64,000 nt of DNA from Dama dama (GCF_033118175.1 NC_083692.1:89818501-89882500), one strand, 5' to 3'. Positions 36,901 through 51,900 are shown, counted from the first letter of the stretch. A program made the numbers and translations. Notes: generated by a model not told the origin, from the sequence alone.

Positions 36901-39900
36901 AGGAAAATTAATTGGCTGCATATATGTAGGTCTTCTGGCCTCTATTCGTATTTTCCATTCTTCTATTTGCTTTTAGTCTGGAAAAAAAAAATCTTCTTTC
37001 TGTGTTTGCTATGCTGAGGAGTTTCCTCTTTTCCTGTTTACCTGTGCATTTCTTTCCCTTAGAGGGCTGCCTATTTCTAAGGCACCTTTAACTAGTTTTG
37101 GGAAATTCTCATTAATATTGTGTGTAATATTTCTCCTTTATTTTCTCACCCCTCCTTCTAGAACTTAGATTCTATGGATGTTAGACCTTTTAATTCTATC
37201 TTACCTCCTTTTAATTCTATTTTACCTGTCTGTTAACTGCTCATATTTTCCAGCTCTGGATTTAGGTCATTTCATTAGTTCTATTTTCTAATTCACAAAT
37301 TCTCTCTTTAACAGTGTCCTTTCTTCTGTTTAGCCTATCTGATGACTTTTCATTTCAGTTATACATTTTCAGTTCTACATATTCCTTTTGGGTCTTTAAA
37401 AAATTGATTTCTTAATTTTTGGTCATACTTAAGGGTACTCTTATAGTAAATATTTTATCATATCTACAAAGACAGCAATATTTTTTGTTGTAATTAATAT
37501 CTGAAGTTTTTGTGGATGTGATTCAGTTGTATGGCTTCTAATATTGGCTCATTTCCTCCTCTTTTTTTTTTATGAATTTTTAAATTGTGAGTTCTTAGAA
37601 CTTAACTTTTGAATTATTTCTGATTTAGGTTTAGGGTATGTTCCTCCAGAGAGAAAATGCATTTACTTCTCCCAGGACACTATCTACTCAGGACCACTTG
37701 ACATTAAATTTTCACTTGGTCTCACGAGTGAAGAAAGTCAGACTTGTTAAGAAGACCCCATCCCACTGTTACCACCACCACCTACTTAGACCCAAAGCTA
37801 GGAAAGGCAGGGGTACTCATTTTTATGGGGATGCAGTAAGCTTCTACTCCCTCCAGTGTGTCTTCACTGAAGGTGTTGCTCTTTGGGGACCCAGTGTTTT
37901 GGTTATGATCTGGCTTCCCACTTTGAGCAGGTCCTAGGCTTTCTCTCAAGTGCTGTGCCATTTAAAGTAAGACCATGGTGAGAATGTGGAACAACTAAAA
38001 CTCCCATCCATTGCTGGTGGGAGCATAAATTGCTTTTGGAAAACTTTTGACAATGTCTGGTAAAGCCAAATATAGGCCTACTCTGATTGTCATTTAATTG
38101 CCACTTATATATCCAAGAGAAATAAATGCATATGTCCATCAAAGGGCATATAAAAGAGTTTTCACAGCACCTTTATTCATAATTGCCAAAACCTGAAAGC
38201 TACTTAAATCTCCATGAACAGGAGAATGAGTCAGTTGTGACTGCACAGCAATAAAATGGCATAAACTACTGACATACACAACAGCATAGATGAATCTCAT
38301 AGACATTAGGTTGAGATAAACCAGACATAAAGTAGTATTGCTGTATGATTCCATTTTTACTTTCCTGGTGGTTCATTAGTAAATAATCCTCCTACCAGTG
38401 CAGGAGATGAGGGTTTGATCTCTCGGTTGGGAAGATCTGAAGAAGGGACTGGCAACCCATTCCAGTATTCTGGCTTGGGGAATCCCATGGACAGAGGAGC
38501 CGGGTGGGCTCTGGTTCATGGGGTCACAGAAGAGTTCAACATGACTTAGTGACTAAACAACAAGTGATTCCACTTACATAAAGTTCCAGGATAGACATAA
38601 CTAAAATCTGTAGTGATAAAAGTCAATCTGAAGACAGGAGATCCTGACTGAGAAGAGGAAAGAGGGAACTTTCTGGGATGATGGAAATCTCCATCTGAGT
38701 TGTGATTTTGTAGGTAGGTATATTTGTAAAAATTGTTTGGGCTCTACATTCAGATTTGGTCACTTTAGCACTTCATTCTTACATACTTCCATTTTAAGAG
38801 CCAACTCACGGGAAAAGACCCTGATGCTGGAAAAGATTGAAGGCAAAAGGAGAAGGGTGTGGCAAAGGATAAGATGGTTAGATAGCATCATCAACTCAAT
38901 GAACAGGATTTTGAGAAAATTCTGGGAGATACTGATAGTGAAAGTTGCTCAGTCATGTCCAACTCGTTGAGACCTTGTGGACTATACAGTTCATGGAATT
39001 CTCCAGAATACTGGCGATTCGCCTGCAATGCGGGAGACCTGGGTTCAATTCCTTGGTTCGAAAGATCCTCTGGAGAAGGGAAAGGCTACCCACTCCAGTA
39101 TTCTGGCCTAGAGAATTCCATTGACTGTACAGTCCAAGCCGTTGCAAAGAGTTGGACTCCACTGAGCGACTTTCACCTTCACTTTCTGGGAGATAGTGGA
39201 GGACAGAGAAGCCTGGTGTGCTGCAGTCCATAGTGTCACCAAGAGTTGGATGTGAGTTAGAGACTGAACAACAGTGCTGGCCTCATAAAATGAGTTTGAA
39301 AAGTGTTCCCATTTTTTTTTTGTTTGTTTGTTTTTTGGAAAAGGTTGTAAAGGACTGATATTAATTCTTTGAACATTTGGTTGAATTTACCAGTGAAGTT
39401 GTCTGGTTCTGGACTTGTTTGTTGGGATGATTTTGATCACTAATTCAGTCTACTTGTTGTTTCTTCAAATGTTAGTACTGAATTTTAAAAGTTCTTTATA
39501 TGTACTATATATAGATGCTGTTTATTTATCAAATACCTTCCTTACAAGTATTTTCTCCAGCTCATGGCTCCAATTTCAATTTTTAACTGTGACTGCTTCT
39601 TATAAAGAGCAAATATTTGTATCATGATGGAAGTCCAGTTTATTGAATTTTTTCTTTTATATATTGTGATTTTGGTGTCATATTTAAGAAGTATTCGCCT
39701 AACCCAGTCACAGAAATATTCTCATATGTTTTCTTCTAAAAGTTGTTATTTTGGGTTCACACCTAAGTCTACAACATTTTTGTTAAGTGTAAGATATGAA
39801 TAAAAATTTATTTTTTATTAAGAAAAAAAAAGGAACAGAAAGAAACATAAGACTGAAAAGACTAGCAGATCTTCTCAGAATGCTGTGTTTCAGTATTTAC

Positions 39901-42900
39901 TGCCCTTGCTGGGTTTGTGCTTTCTTGTATTTCTGGGGACTTCGTCACTTCTTAGTTCATCTGTGCATTTAAAGATACTTTTGAATTAACAGTTATCATG
40001 CCTCAGATAAACTTCATTGGTTATGATACTGCCAGTGTGCAAAGCCTAAGATTCTTTGGAAGATATATTTTAATAGTCATTTTGTAGATGGCTTCTCAGG
40101 ATTTATAGACCAATTCTACATTGCTGAGACCAATTTTCAAGATTTGATATAAAAAATGTATTTTGTTTCTCTTCTTTATTAAAAAAAAAAAAAAAAGGAA
40201 TGCTGATTGTCATTGTAGGAGTATCTATTCTCTCTTTCCGTTGCAGAAGTATAACGTTTCTACCTTTTGTGTTTTTTTTTTTTTTTTTACCTTCTGTGTT
40301 AAAAATACTTTTCTGACTCGGGGAATCTGGATGAAGGGTAAAGGGATTCTTTGTACTATTTTTTAACTTTTCTGTAATTCTAAAATTTTCTAAAGAAATT
40401 TAAAAGACCTTTTTGCAGTTTTAACTTTAGAAACCTAATTATTATTTTTAATTCTGAGTTTTAAGCAATTAAGCTAGAAACTATTAGAATGTAGTCCATT
40501 TACAAATGAAGACTACCTGTAGTGTATTTGATTCCTCATTTCAATTCACTGTAATTGCTTTTTTCTTCTTCTAACTTTTAAAATATTATCTGTCTTTGAC
40601 ATTTTGCGTTGGCATTTTGCATGGAGAAGGAAATGGCAACCTACTCTGGCCTACAAAATTCCATGGATGGACGGAGGAGCGTGGTAGGCTACAGTCCATG
40701 GGGTCGCAAATAGTTGGACACGACTGAGTGACTTCCCTTTCTAGCTATTTTATTTTGGTCTGCATTCCAAGAATGAACTCTGTGCTTAAGTAAAGTGTAT
40801 CTTTAAAGGGACTTGAACTAGACAGTATCAAGCCCAAATAAGATAGGAGAAAGGCTGTTTGATAAGCCTCTAGCAGTTTAGATCAGGCATAGCAGATAAA
40901 TGCCTACTACATTCTGTTCTTTAATCCATTGCAGATGTTGCTCAATGATCACAGCACTCTTTTCTTCCTAGAAGTTTTCTCCATATCGGGTTTTATTAAT
41001 AGCTGTCTGAAAGTGAAAGTTGCTCAGTCGTGTCCGACTCTGCGACCCCATGGACTATACAGTCCGTGGAATTCTCCAGGCCAGAATACTGGAGTGGATA
41101 GCCTTCCCCTTCTCCAGGGGATCTTCCCTACCCAGGGATCAAACCCAGGTCTCCTGCATTGCAGGCGGATTCTTTACCAGCTGAGCCACAAGGGAAACCC
41201 ATGAATACTCGAGTGGGTAGCCTATCCCTTCTCCAGTGGATCTTCCTGACCCAGGAATTGAACCAGGGTCTTCTGCTTTGCAGGCAGATTCTTTGCCAAC
41301 TGAGCTATCCGGGAAGCCAATAAAGTGAAAGTTGCTTAGTCGTGTCTGACTCTGCGACCCCATGGACTATACAGTCCATGGAATTCTCCAGGCCCAAATA
41401 CTGGATTGGATAGCCTTTCCCTTCTCCAGGGAATCTTCCCAACCCAGGGATCAAACCCAGGTCTCCCACGTTGCAGGCAGATTCTTTACCAGCTGAGCCA
41501 CAAGGGAAGCCCAATAGCTATCTACTGTCAGTTGAATAGAGGTGGCATGAATGACAAAGTGTCTGTTTACATCTCTGATTTAGAGGATCATTTTTACGAG
41601 AAACATCTGGAATACCTGTACTTTTAATTACTGAACTATTCCGTCTGTTATAAAGTAACATAATCATAATTTTGGAAGCCTGATTACTTAGAGTCACCTT
41701 AATCATTGTTTCTTGTCACTTAAATCTTCACATATTTATGAAGCCAGTTGATCTGCTATGTTTATAGAGTATTCTCTAAGTATAACGTATTTTTAAAAAA
41801 ATCTGTACGCTTGTATATCACATCTTTGACCTTTAATTGGGTGACATTTTTCATAATGTTATTTACTTTTCTTATGTTTTCCTTCCATTTTTAAGGAGTG
41901 GACTTACCCTATGAGACGAGAGATGCAGGTATGACAACCTTCTTGTTTATTCCAGCCAACCTGTATTACTGTTACTATCATTATTAAATAATTTAACCTA
42001 ATTTCACAAAGGATTTGAGTCCCATTGACTCATGATCTATAGGTTCATCACTGAGTATTTGAAATATTAACATATTAAAAGTTAATTGTGGCTTTTAAAA
42101 AGATGGGAGATGAAATTTCTTAGAATCATTGACATAGTTATATATGTATGTGCTTAAGGAGTCACTTTGTTTTTCTTCATCTGAAAAATCGGGCACAGTA
42201 TTTGTATTATTTCTGAAAGCAGTTTGCTTTCTGTGTCTGTGTAGTTTAGATAAACTCTGGAGAGTAGACTGTAAAGCAGACTGTAAACCCTTTTGACTTA
42301 ATTGTTCACATTTGTGTCTGATTTCCAGTCAACTTCAGTTAATTTAGTGAAGTTCTGCAGAAGATTGAGTTGAATATTCACACTATGTGGAGGAGGAAAT
42401 GGCAATCCACTCTAGTATTCTTGCCTGGAGAATCCCATGGACAAGGGAGCCTGGCAGGCTGCAGTCCATGGGGTCGCAAAGAGTCAGACATGACTTAGCA
42501 ATTATACAGATACAGAAACAAACTAGTGGTTACCGAAGGAGAGGCAAGAGTGTGGTGGGACAAATTAGGTGTATGGGATTAAGAGATTAAAAACTCCTAT
42601 GTATAAAAAGCAACAAGTTTATATTGTATCAGATAAAGAATTATAGCCATTACTATATAATAACACTTAATGGAGTATAGTCTGTAAAAATATTAAATCA
42701 TTGTGCTATACACCTGAAACTAGTACAATACTGTAAATCTACTATACTGCAATTAAAAACTTTAAAATAAATAAAAAATAAGCAGGTGAGTTTTCCACAG
42801 GGAATTGATAAAGACTGTTTTCTGGATGGTACAAACCAACAGACATTCAATAAACGGAATTCATGGGGGAAAAACTACAGTATGGAATGAATGAATTAGT

Positions 42901-45900
42901 GATAGCTTGACATTGTACAGGAGGCAGTGATCAAGACCATCGCCAAGAAAAAGAAATGGAAAAAGGCAAAATGGTTGTCTCAGGAGGCCTTACAAATAGC
43001 TGAGAAAAGAAGAGAAACTAAAGGCAAAGGAGAAAAGGAAAGATATACCCATTTAAATGCAGAGTTCCAAAGAATAGTAAGGAGAGATAAAAAAAAAAAG
43101 CCTTCTGCAGTGATCAGTGCAAAGAAATAGAGGAAAACAATAGAATGAGAAAGACTAAAGATCTCTTGAAGAAAATAAGAGATACCAAGGGAACACTTCA
43201 TGCAAAGATAAGCACAGTAAAGGACAGAAATGGTATGGACCTAACAGAAGCAGAAGATATTAAGAAGAGGTGGCAAGAATACACAGAACTATACAAAAAA
43301 GATCTTCATGACCCAGATAACCATGATGGTGTGATCATTCAACCTAGAGCCAGACATCCTGAAGTCCAAAGTCAAGTGAGTCTTAGGAAGTATCACTATA
43401 AATGAAGCTAGTGGAGTTGATGGAATTCCAGCTGAGCTATTTCAAATCCTAAAAGATGATGCCGTGAAAGTGCTGCAGTCAATATGCCAGCAAATTTGGA
43501 AAACTCAGCAGTGGCCACAGGACTGGAAACGGTCAGCTTTCATTCCAATCCCAAAGAAGGGCAATGCCAAAGAATGTTCAAACTACCACACAATTGCACT
43601 CATCTCACATGCTAGCAAAGTAATGCTCAAAATTAACCAAGCCAGGCTTCAGCAGTATGTGAACCATGAGCTTCCAGATGTTCAAGCTGGATTTAGAAAA
43701 GGCAGAGGAACCAGAGATCAAATTGTCAACACCCGCTGGATCATTGAAAAAGCATGAGAGTTCCAGAAAGACTTTACTTCTGCTTTATTGACTATGCCAA
43801 AGCCTTTGACTGTGTGGATCACAACAAACTGTGGAAAATTCTTAAAGAGATAGATAAACCAGACCACCTTACCTGCCTCCTGAGAAATCTGTATGGCAGT
43901 CAAGTAGCAACAGTTAGAACTGGACATAAAACAACAGACTGGTTCCAAATCAGGAAAGAAGTACTTCAAGGCAGTATATTGTCACCCTGCTTATTTAACT
44001 TATATGCAGAGTGCATCATGCAAAATGCTGGGCTCAATGAAGCACAAGCTGGAATCAAGATTGGCGGGAGAATTATCAATAACCTCAGATATGCAGATGA
44101 CACCACCCTTATGGCAGAAAGTGAAGAAGAACTAAAGAGCCTCTTGATGAAAGTGAAAGAGGAGAGTGAAAAATTGGCTTAAAGCCCAACATTCAGAAAA
44201 TGAAGATCATGGCATCCGGTCCCATGGCACATAGATAGGGAAACAGTGGAAATAGTGACAGACTTTATTTTCTTGGGCTCCAAAATCACTGCAGATGGTG
44301 ACTGCCACTATGAAATTAAAAGACGCTTGCTCTTTAGAAGAGAAGCTATGACCAACCTAGACAGCATATTAAAAAGCAGAGACATTACTTTGCCAACAGA
44401 GGTCTGTCCAGTCAAAGCTATGGCTTTTCCAGTAGTCATGTATGGACATGAGAGTTGGACTATAAAGAAAGCTGAGTGCTAAAGAATTAATGCTTTTGAA
44501 CTGTGATGTTGGAGAATGCTGTTGAGAGTCCCTTGGACCGCAAGGAGATCCAACCAGTCCATCCTAAAGGAAAGCAGTCCTGAATATTCATTGGAAGGAC
44601 TGATGCTGAAGCTGAAACTCCAATCCTTTGGTCAGCTAATGCGAAGAAGTGACTCATTGGAAAAGACCCTGGTGTTGGGAACGATTGAAGGTGGGAGGAG
44701 AAGGGGACGCGACAGAGGATGAGACGGTTGGATGGCTTCACCAACTTGATGGACATGAGTGTGAGTAAGCTCCAGGAGTCGGTGATGGACAGGGAAGCCT
44801 GCTTGGCATGCTGCAGTTCATGGGGTCGCAAAGAGTCGGACACGACTGAGCAGCTGAACTGAACCTACATAGCAGCACTTTTTTGTTTCGTATTCACATC
44901 TGCCATTCTCAAGGTCAAGCAGCTGTCTCTCCTCAGGAATTGCTTGACCACTAAAAATCCTGTTTCTCTTAGTGAAAATTCACTTATTAAAAATATATGA
45001 TTACCCGTGAGGTATTTTACTTGCTGCTATGAGGAATGGAAATATGAGTAAAATTTAGTTTCTGCATACAAGAAGCTATTAAATCTATACATAAATAATT
45101 TTGATATCCCATAGAATTGAAGTACAAAATTGTATTAGTATATAGGGTATGATATATTCCTACTGAAGAGTTTCTATATTGAATTCTCATAGAATAAATT
45201 TTAATTCACCATTCAGAAGTTATTTATTTATAATTTATTTATTTGTTTATAAAGTTATTTAGTTATAAATTGCAGAAACTGTCCATAGTCTTTTTTTGAA
45301 ACTTTGCAGTAATATTTTACATAGATAACAGTTGTAATCTTGTTTTATCTTGTGCTACTTTGATTTGATTGAATAAGATTTTGTGTAATTCCAAAGGGAT
45401 GATTTTTTTTATACCTGTTTTAATTCTAGACTGTAGCAGAGAATAGAAGTAAAATTTGAGGTGTTTTAGTAATCGAAAAGACAACAATACAAAATACTAA
45501 TTCTCAGACTGCTTATAAAAAAGCACTATGGAAGTTCAAATACCTGACTTTTCAGAACTAATTTTAAATGTGTCATCCTGTTTTATAAAGCACATCTGTA
45601 TTTCTCTTCATAGTCATTTGCTCAGTGTTGCTAGAAAAGTCTCCCTAAATAACAAACTTTTTAGCAAATTACTATACATGGTACATGTTTTGTATAGATG
45701 TAAATTGCTGGTGGTAAATAGCTCAATATTTTTTTCTAGGAAATTCTGCCTGGTTTGTTTTTAGGCCCATATTCTTCTGCCATGAAAAGCAAGGTAAGAA
45801 CTTTAAATTAGATTCATCAATAGACTTTATTAACCAACTACATGGGGTAAGTTTTTTTAGTAGAAGAGTTTTGTTTGAGGAAGTGTCCACTGATTTTGCT

Positions 45901-48900
45901 TATTAGCAGTAATTGTGACTCTGGAGTACCTACTTCTTTTCAGATTTTATTGGACCAGTGATTCTCAAGGGTTTAACCACAAATCACAAGTGAGGTTTTG
46001 TGTTTTTTTCCTCATGAAATCCATGTGTTTAAAATACTTGAAAAAAACTGACCTTTAATAATTTATTTACCTTCCAAGATACCTGGAATTGCTAATGTGG
46101 ATATTGGACATCTGTAATTGCTAATCATAGTTTCTGAGAAATATGAGATGTAATTAAATCCCCAAATAAGATTATCTAACATATTAGTTAAAGGATAAAA
46201 TAGAGTGTGCATACATGAGTGTGTACAAATACAGTCATAGAACCCACATATTTTAATTGAAGTGACTCAAATTTTATTTCTGTTTTTCCAGACTATGGAG
46301 ATCTAGAACCTCCAGGTTGTAAAGTATTGTATTATATATCTAGGTGTCCTATATATTTACACTGAAATGTATTTCTTCAGTTACAGAATTGAAAGGGTAG
46401 ATCTCATTCAGATATATGTATTAATAGCAGTGTTGTTGCCAATTCCAAGAGGATTCAGCCCTATGAATTATGGCAGTGCTCATTCTCTTTGAATTATAAT
46501 ATAAAACATTATATCACAGATGTTTTCCCTAATACCCTGCCTATTTAGAAGTCAGTTTGATACCTGTATAGGTTTTTTAAAAACTTTAGAATTAAAAACT
46601 TTTTTGAAATAATTTGATACATTTATCAATTTTAGGTGATGGGGAGTTTTTTTTTTTTTTTTAAGTTTATGTCATTCATTTTGAAACTGGAAAGCTTTTT
46701 GACTGTTGAGGCATATCTAAGAGTAATAGTAGTCATTTGATGGCCTGCAACTAAGTTGGGAAGGTGGGATGTTGATAAAAATTTATGTTTAAAGAAGTAC
46801 TAAGAAAAGGATATGGTCGATAACTATAGATTTAATTGTGACTTACTTTGTAAAAGCAAATTTATTGCCCAAAAAGTCCTTATTCTCATGGCATATATAT
46901 TCTAACTATTTAAATAACATGTTGTCTGTAAATTTCACTGAAACCTATAGTCACTTGCAAATAAAAACTTACACAGTTTTTAGAGTTATTATGTTAAATT
47001 GCTTTAAATACAGAGCCACAAAGCACCACAGAATACCTTGGAGTTGCCAGTTTTAACTTTAGGAGAATTTTTAAACCCTAGAAGTTAGTTTTTGTGAATT
47101 GTATAAATTATTCAGAAATACTGGGGTTCAGAATGATTTTAGACTATTTGCTTTTGGTGTTCTCACTGTGCTTTATAAATATACGTATTATTCTCTTTGT
47201 CATATTAATTTGTAAGTATTTGTTTACAGATATATTGTCTGAAAACCTCTTCCCCCTAACTTCACTGTGGTCTCATTAGATTGAAGAAAAGTTTCTATGG
47301 CAAAATTTGATTATTTCCCACCATAAGTCATTATAGTTCAGCCCATATTTCTTTTCATATCATCTAAAACAGTAATAGCAGAAGAATAATAGAAATAAAC
47401 CTTAAGGAATAAACTCCTAATAAACTCATTTAGTTTAGCCTTTGATTAGATTCAAATACAGTTTTAATAAAAGTGACATATTTAGGGTCTTTGTAGGTAG
47501 TGAACTATTTCTTTTTATAAAATTTTTCTGTTTGCAGGTATGAGATAAGATTATAGTTTGCTTTGTATAAATGAAAGTCTGTTGAAAACCAAAAAAAAAA
47601 TGTTTTGTGTGCTATTATATTTGGGTTCTGTCTTAAGGTTTGTTTTTACTTAGTTATCTAATGTGCCATCTAAGCTTGTTAAAACAAACAGGTTTTATCC
47701 CTGATTATATGTGTCTTCTTGTAGTTTCTCATATTAATAGAGTAGATATGAAAAGTTCACATATCATAGATCAGTGATAGACAAAGGAATGAATATCGAA
47801 TTCACTTTGGAGGTTCTATAAATGTGAATATGGAACATTGATTTATTATTAATCCTACCAAATTCTTTAACCTCCTTTCCCTTGTCTCAGGATGTACTCA
47901 GGAAATACAAAGATAACTGAACTGTAATCTATGCCAGACATAGGAAACTTTGCTGCAAAAATTGACATTTAGAAACCACATATTCTTGACTTAGGCTGCT
48001 ATAATAAAATACCACCGACTGGATGGTCTCAGCAATAGACATTTATTTCTCATGGTTCTGGAGGCTGGGAAGTTTGAGATGAGGGCGCCATCATAGTTAG
48101 GGTTTGGTGAGGGCCCTCTTCATGGTTTGCTGCCTTCTTGAGGTAGTCTCACATGGCAGAGGGATGAAGCTCTGATGCCTCTTCCTCTTATAAGAGCACT
48201 AATTCCATCATGGGTGCTCCACCTCATGGCCTCATTTATATCTAATTACCTCCCAAGGGCCCCACTAACTAATATCATTACGTTGGAGGTTAGGGCTTCA
48301 ACATAGGAATTTTAGGGATACACAAGCATTTGATCTGTAGCAAGTAGAAATTAATCTTTAACTTTTTTCATGAATTATTAGTATTACTGTTCTATTAATA
48401 CAGAAAGGGAATTAAATAGATAGGATTATAAACTGAAAATAGAAAATGCAGGCTTATTAAGAATTCTGATTGTTCATTATTTGTTCATTCATTTCTTGAA
48501 CATGTAATTATTGAACAACAACTATGTTCCAGGCACTGCTTTACACATATTAACTGTGAATCAGTGAACAAAGTCCTTATTCTCATGGCATATATATTCT
48601 AACTATTTAAATAACATGTTGTCTGTAAATTTCACTGAAACCTATAGTCACTTGCAAATAAAAACTTACACAGTTTTTAGAGTTATTATGTTAAATTGCT
48701 TTAAATATAGAGCCACAAAGCACCACAGAATACCTTGGAGTTGCCAGTTTTAACTTTAGGAGAATTTTTAAACCCTAGAAGTTAGTTTTTGTGAATTGTA
48801 TAAATTAATTCTGGCTTAAAATAGAAAAACTGTACTGGGAGACGCAGAGAGTAGTCTCGAGATTTGGGCTCCACTGCTGTTAACTAGGTCGGAGATGTTG

Positions 48901-51900
48901 AACAACTATTTTAATGTTAGAGTAGTTCTCTCTAATAAATAAGAACTGTAGCCAATATATATAACTGTTATTTACTAAAAGTACTTGCTATGTGTCCCAG
49001 CCACTATGCCAAAACTATGCCAAAGATTATCTTATAGAATTCTCACAACTATTCAGTGAACAGGTAGTGTTTTCCTAGTTTTCACGTGAGAAAATTGAGC
49101 CACAGTGCTCAGGTCATTGGCAGAGCTGGGATCTAGAGCTTGGGCTCCATAGCTCATGACTCTGTACGTAGCCCATGCCTTTAACCACTATATAGTATTA
49201 AAAGTAAATAATAAAGAGTATATAAATGTAAATTATAAATAAATATAAAGTATGTTATACATAATATAAAGGTCAAAGTGTTAATATATATAATGAAGGT
49301 ATAATATTGTTTCCCAAATAAATTATCTTTAAGGTTATATCAAGCTCTGAAATTATCAATATAAAATAATTCTATAAGCCTTTTGAGGACATGTAGTGTG
49401 TTTATCTTGAATCATTGAAAGATTTTGCTGATGACTTCAGGCATGTTATTATGAAATTAGCTTTGATTCCCTGTATTTAAAGCTCAAATGTGGCTATATT
49501 TACTATAAAGTTGAGTCCTATGTATTTTCAAATCTCTATTACAGTAAGATGACGTTTTGTATTTTAAACTATTTCTTTTTTTTTAATAGCTACCTATACT
49601 ACAGAAACATGGAATAACTCATGTAATATGTATACGACAAAATATTGAAGCAAACTTTATTAAACCCAACTTTCAACAATTATTTAGGTAAGAATTGTTG
49701 ATATAATATATAAAAATGTTATGGGTATTAAACATGTAATGTTTTTAGTTTAAGTTGATTTTATTATATTGGACTTCTGTATATATATATGTTTTATAAA
49801 AATGGGTTATACAGTACATCATTTGAAGAGTAAACTTCCCTTAAAATATTTTAAATAAGTAATTTATGCACATAATGTGGAATTCTAAATGTTCAAAAGA
49901 ATGTATACTGAAAAGTAGTTTCCCTATTCCTGTACCATAAATACTCACTTCCCCTCACTACAAGTATCCATTGTTACATCTTTCTGGAGTTACGTTACAT
50001 ATATATATACACGCAGATCAACTTAGGCTTTTTAAAAAAAATGTATTTTGGAGATTGCTTCATATCATTACTTAGCTACATTCTTTTTTTTTTTTTTTTC
50101 TTCATTGCATCTTCTGGCTGGTAGAACCTCAGTTCCCTGACCAACTGGGCCACATCAGTGACAGCCTGGAATACTAACCACTAGACCACCAGAGAACTCC
50201 TGTGTTACTCTTTTTAAGTAGACAGTAATCTACTATATTACTCTACTAAAATCTATTCAAACTGTCTCCTATTGTTAGACATTTAGATTGTTTCCAGACT
50301 TTTGCTAATGTAGTGACTATCCCTCTATGTCATTTAATTCATATGTGAATATAGCAGTAGGATAAATTTGTAGTAAAATGGCTGGATTAAAGAGTGTGAG
50401 CGTTTAAATTTAGTAGATGTTACAAATTGCCCTCCAGTGAGTTGTATCAGTTTGCATTCCCAGTGCAACTCTCTCAGACAAAATTATAAAATATTTTTAA
50501 TTTTTTCCAATCTTGTTCATTTGCTAGTTCATGTCTGACTTGTTGCAGTCAATGGACTGCAGCACACCAGACTCCTCTGTCCTCCACTGTCTACTGGAGT
50601 TTGCGCAAATTCATGTCCATCGAGTCAGTGGTTCTCTCTTAACCATCTAATCCTCTGCTGCCCCCTTGTCCCTTTGCCTTCAGTCTTTCCCAGCATCAGG
50701 GTCTTTTCCAGTAAGTCAGCTCTTCGTATCAAGTAGCCAAGGTATTGGAGCTACAACTTCAGCATCAGTCCTTCCAATGAATATTCAGGATTGAGTTTTT
50801 TTTAGGATTGACTGGTTTGATCTCCCTGCAGTCCAAGGAACTCTCAAGAGTCTTCTCCAGCACTGCAATTAGAAAGCATCAGTTCTTCAGCGCTAAGCCT
50901 TCTTTATGATTCAACTCTCATATACGTGCATGACTATTGGAAAGACCATAGCTTTCTCTATAGGGACCTTTGTCAGCAAAGTGATGGTTTTGCTTTTTAA
51001 TATGCTGTCTAGGTTTGTCATGTCTCTTCTTCCAAAGAGCAAGTGTCTTTTAATTTCATGGCTGTGGTCACCACACCATGCAGTGATTCTGGACTCCAAG
51101 AAAATAAAATCTGTCACTGCTTTCACTTTTTCCCCTTATATTTGCCATGAAATGATGGGACTGGATGCCATGATCTTAGTTTTTTGAATGTTGAGTTTTA
51201 AGCCAACTTTTTCACTCTCCTCTTTCTCCCTTATTAAGAGTCCCTTTAGTTCCTCTTCACTTCCTGCCATTAGAGTGGTATTATCTGCATATCTGAGATT
51301 GTTGATATTTCTCTTGGCAGTCTTGATTCCAGCTTGTTATTCATCCAGCCCCACATTTCACGTGATGTAGTCTACATATAAGTTAAATAATCAGGGTGAC
51401 AATATACAGCCTTGTTGTCTCCTTTTCCAGTTTTGAACCAATCAGTTTTTCCATTTCCAGTTCTAACTATTGCTTCTTGTCCTGCATATAGGTTTCTCAG
51501 GAGGCAGGTAAGGTGGCCTTGTATTCCCATCTCTTCAAGAATTTTCCACAGTTTGCTGTGATCCACACAGTCAAGGTTTAAAGAAGTAGCAATAGATGTT
51601 TTTCTGGAACTCCCTTGCTTTCTCCATGATCCAGTAAATGTTGTCAATTTGATCTCCAGTTCTGTCTTTTCTGAATCCAGCTTGTACATCTGGAAGTTCT
51701 CAGTTCACATATTGTTGAAGCCTAGCGTGAAGGATTTTGAGCATAACCTTACTAGCATGTGAAATGAGCACAATTGTATGGTAGTTTGAACATTCTTTGG
51801 CATTGCCCTTCTTTGAAATTGGAATGAAAACTGACCTTTTCTAGTCCTGTGACCACTGCTGAGTTTTCCAAATTTGCTGACATATTTAGTGCAGCACTTT

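Larger units (their letters stand above)
27965..41895 (+). other. STYX: STYX intron 1
   Basis: 13.9 kb with CpG-island sequence in the first 250 bp. An old L2, a young L1, a micro L1 insertion, several L1M blocks, a BovB fragment and SINEs follow (listed separately). I recognise nothing in 28260-29380, 33183-34090, 34175-35300 or 39830-40615 beyond simple A/T runs. Confidence 0.75.
45794..49589 (+). other. STYX: STYX intron 3
   Basis: Holds two copies of a 238-bp sequence, an unassigned old repeat, L2-like sequence and a MIR (listed separately). In 45794-46872 only a poly(T) tract (46645-46662) was seen. Confidence 0.7.
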
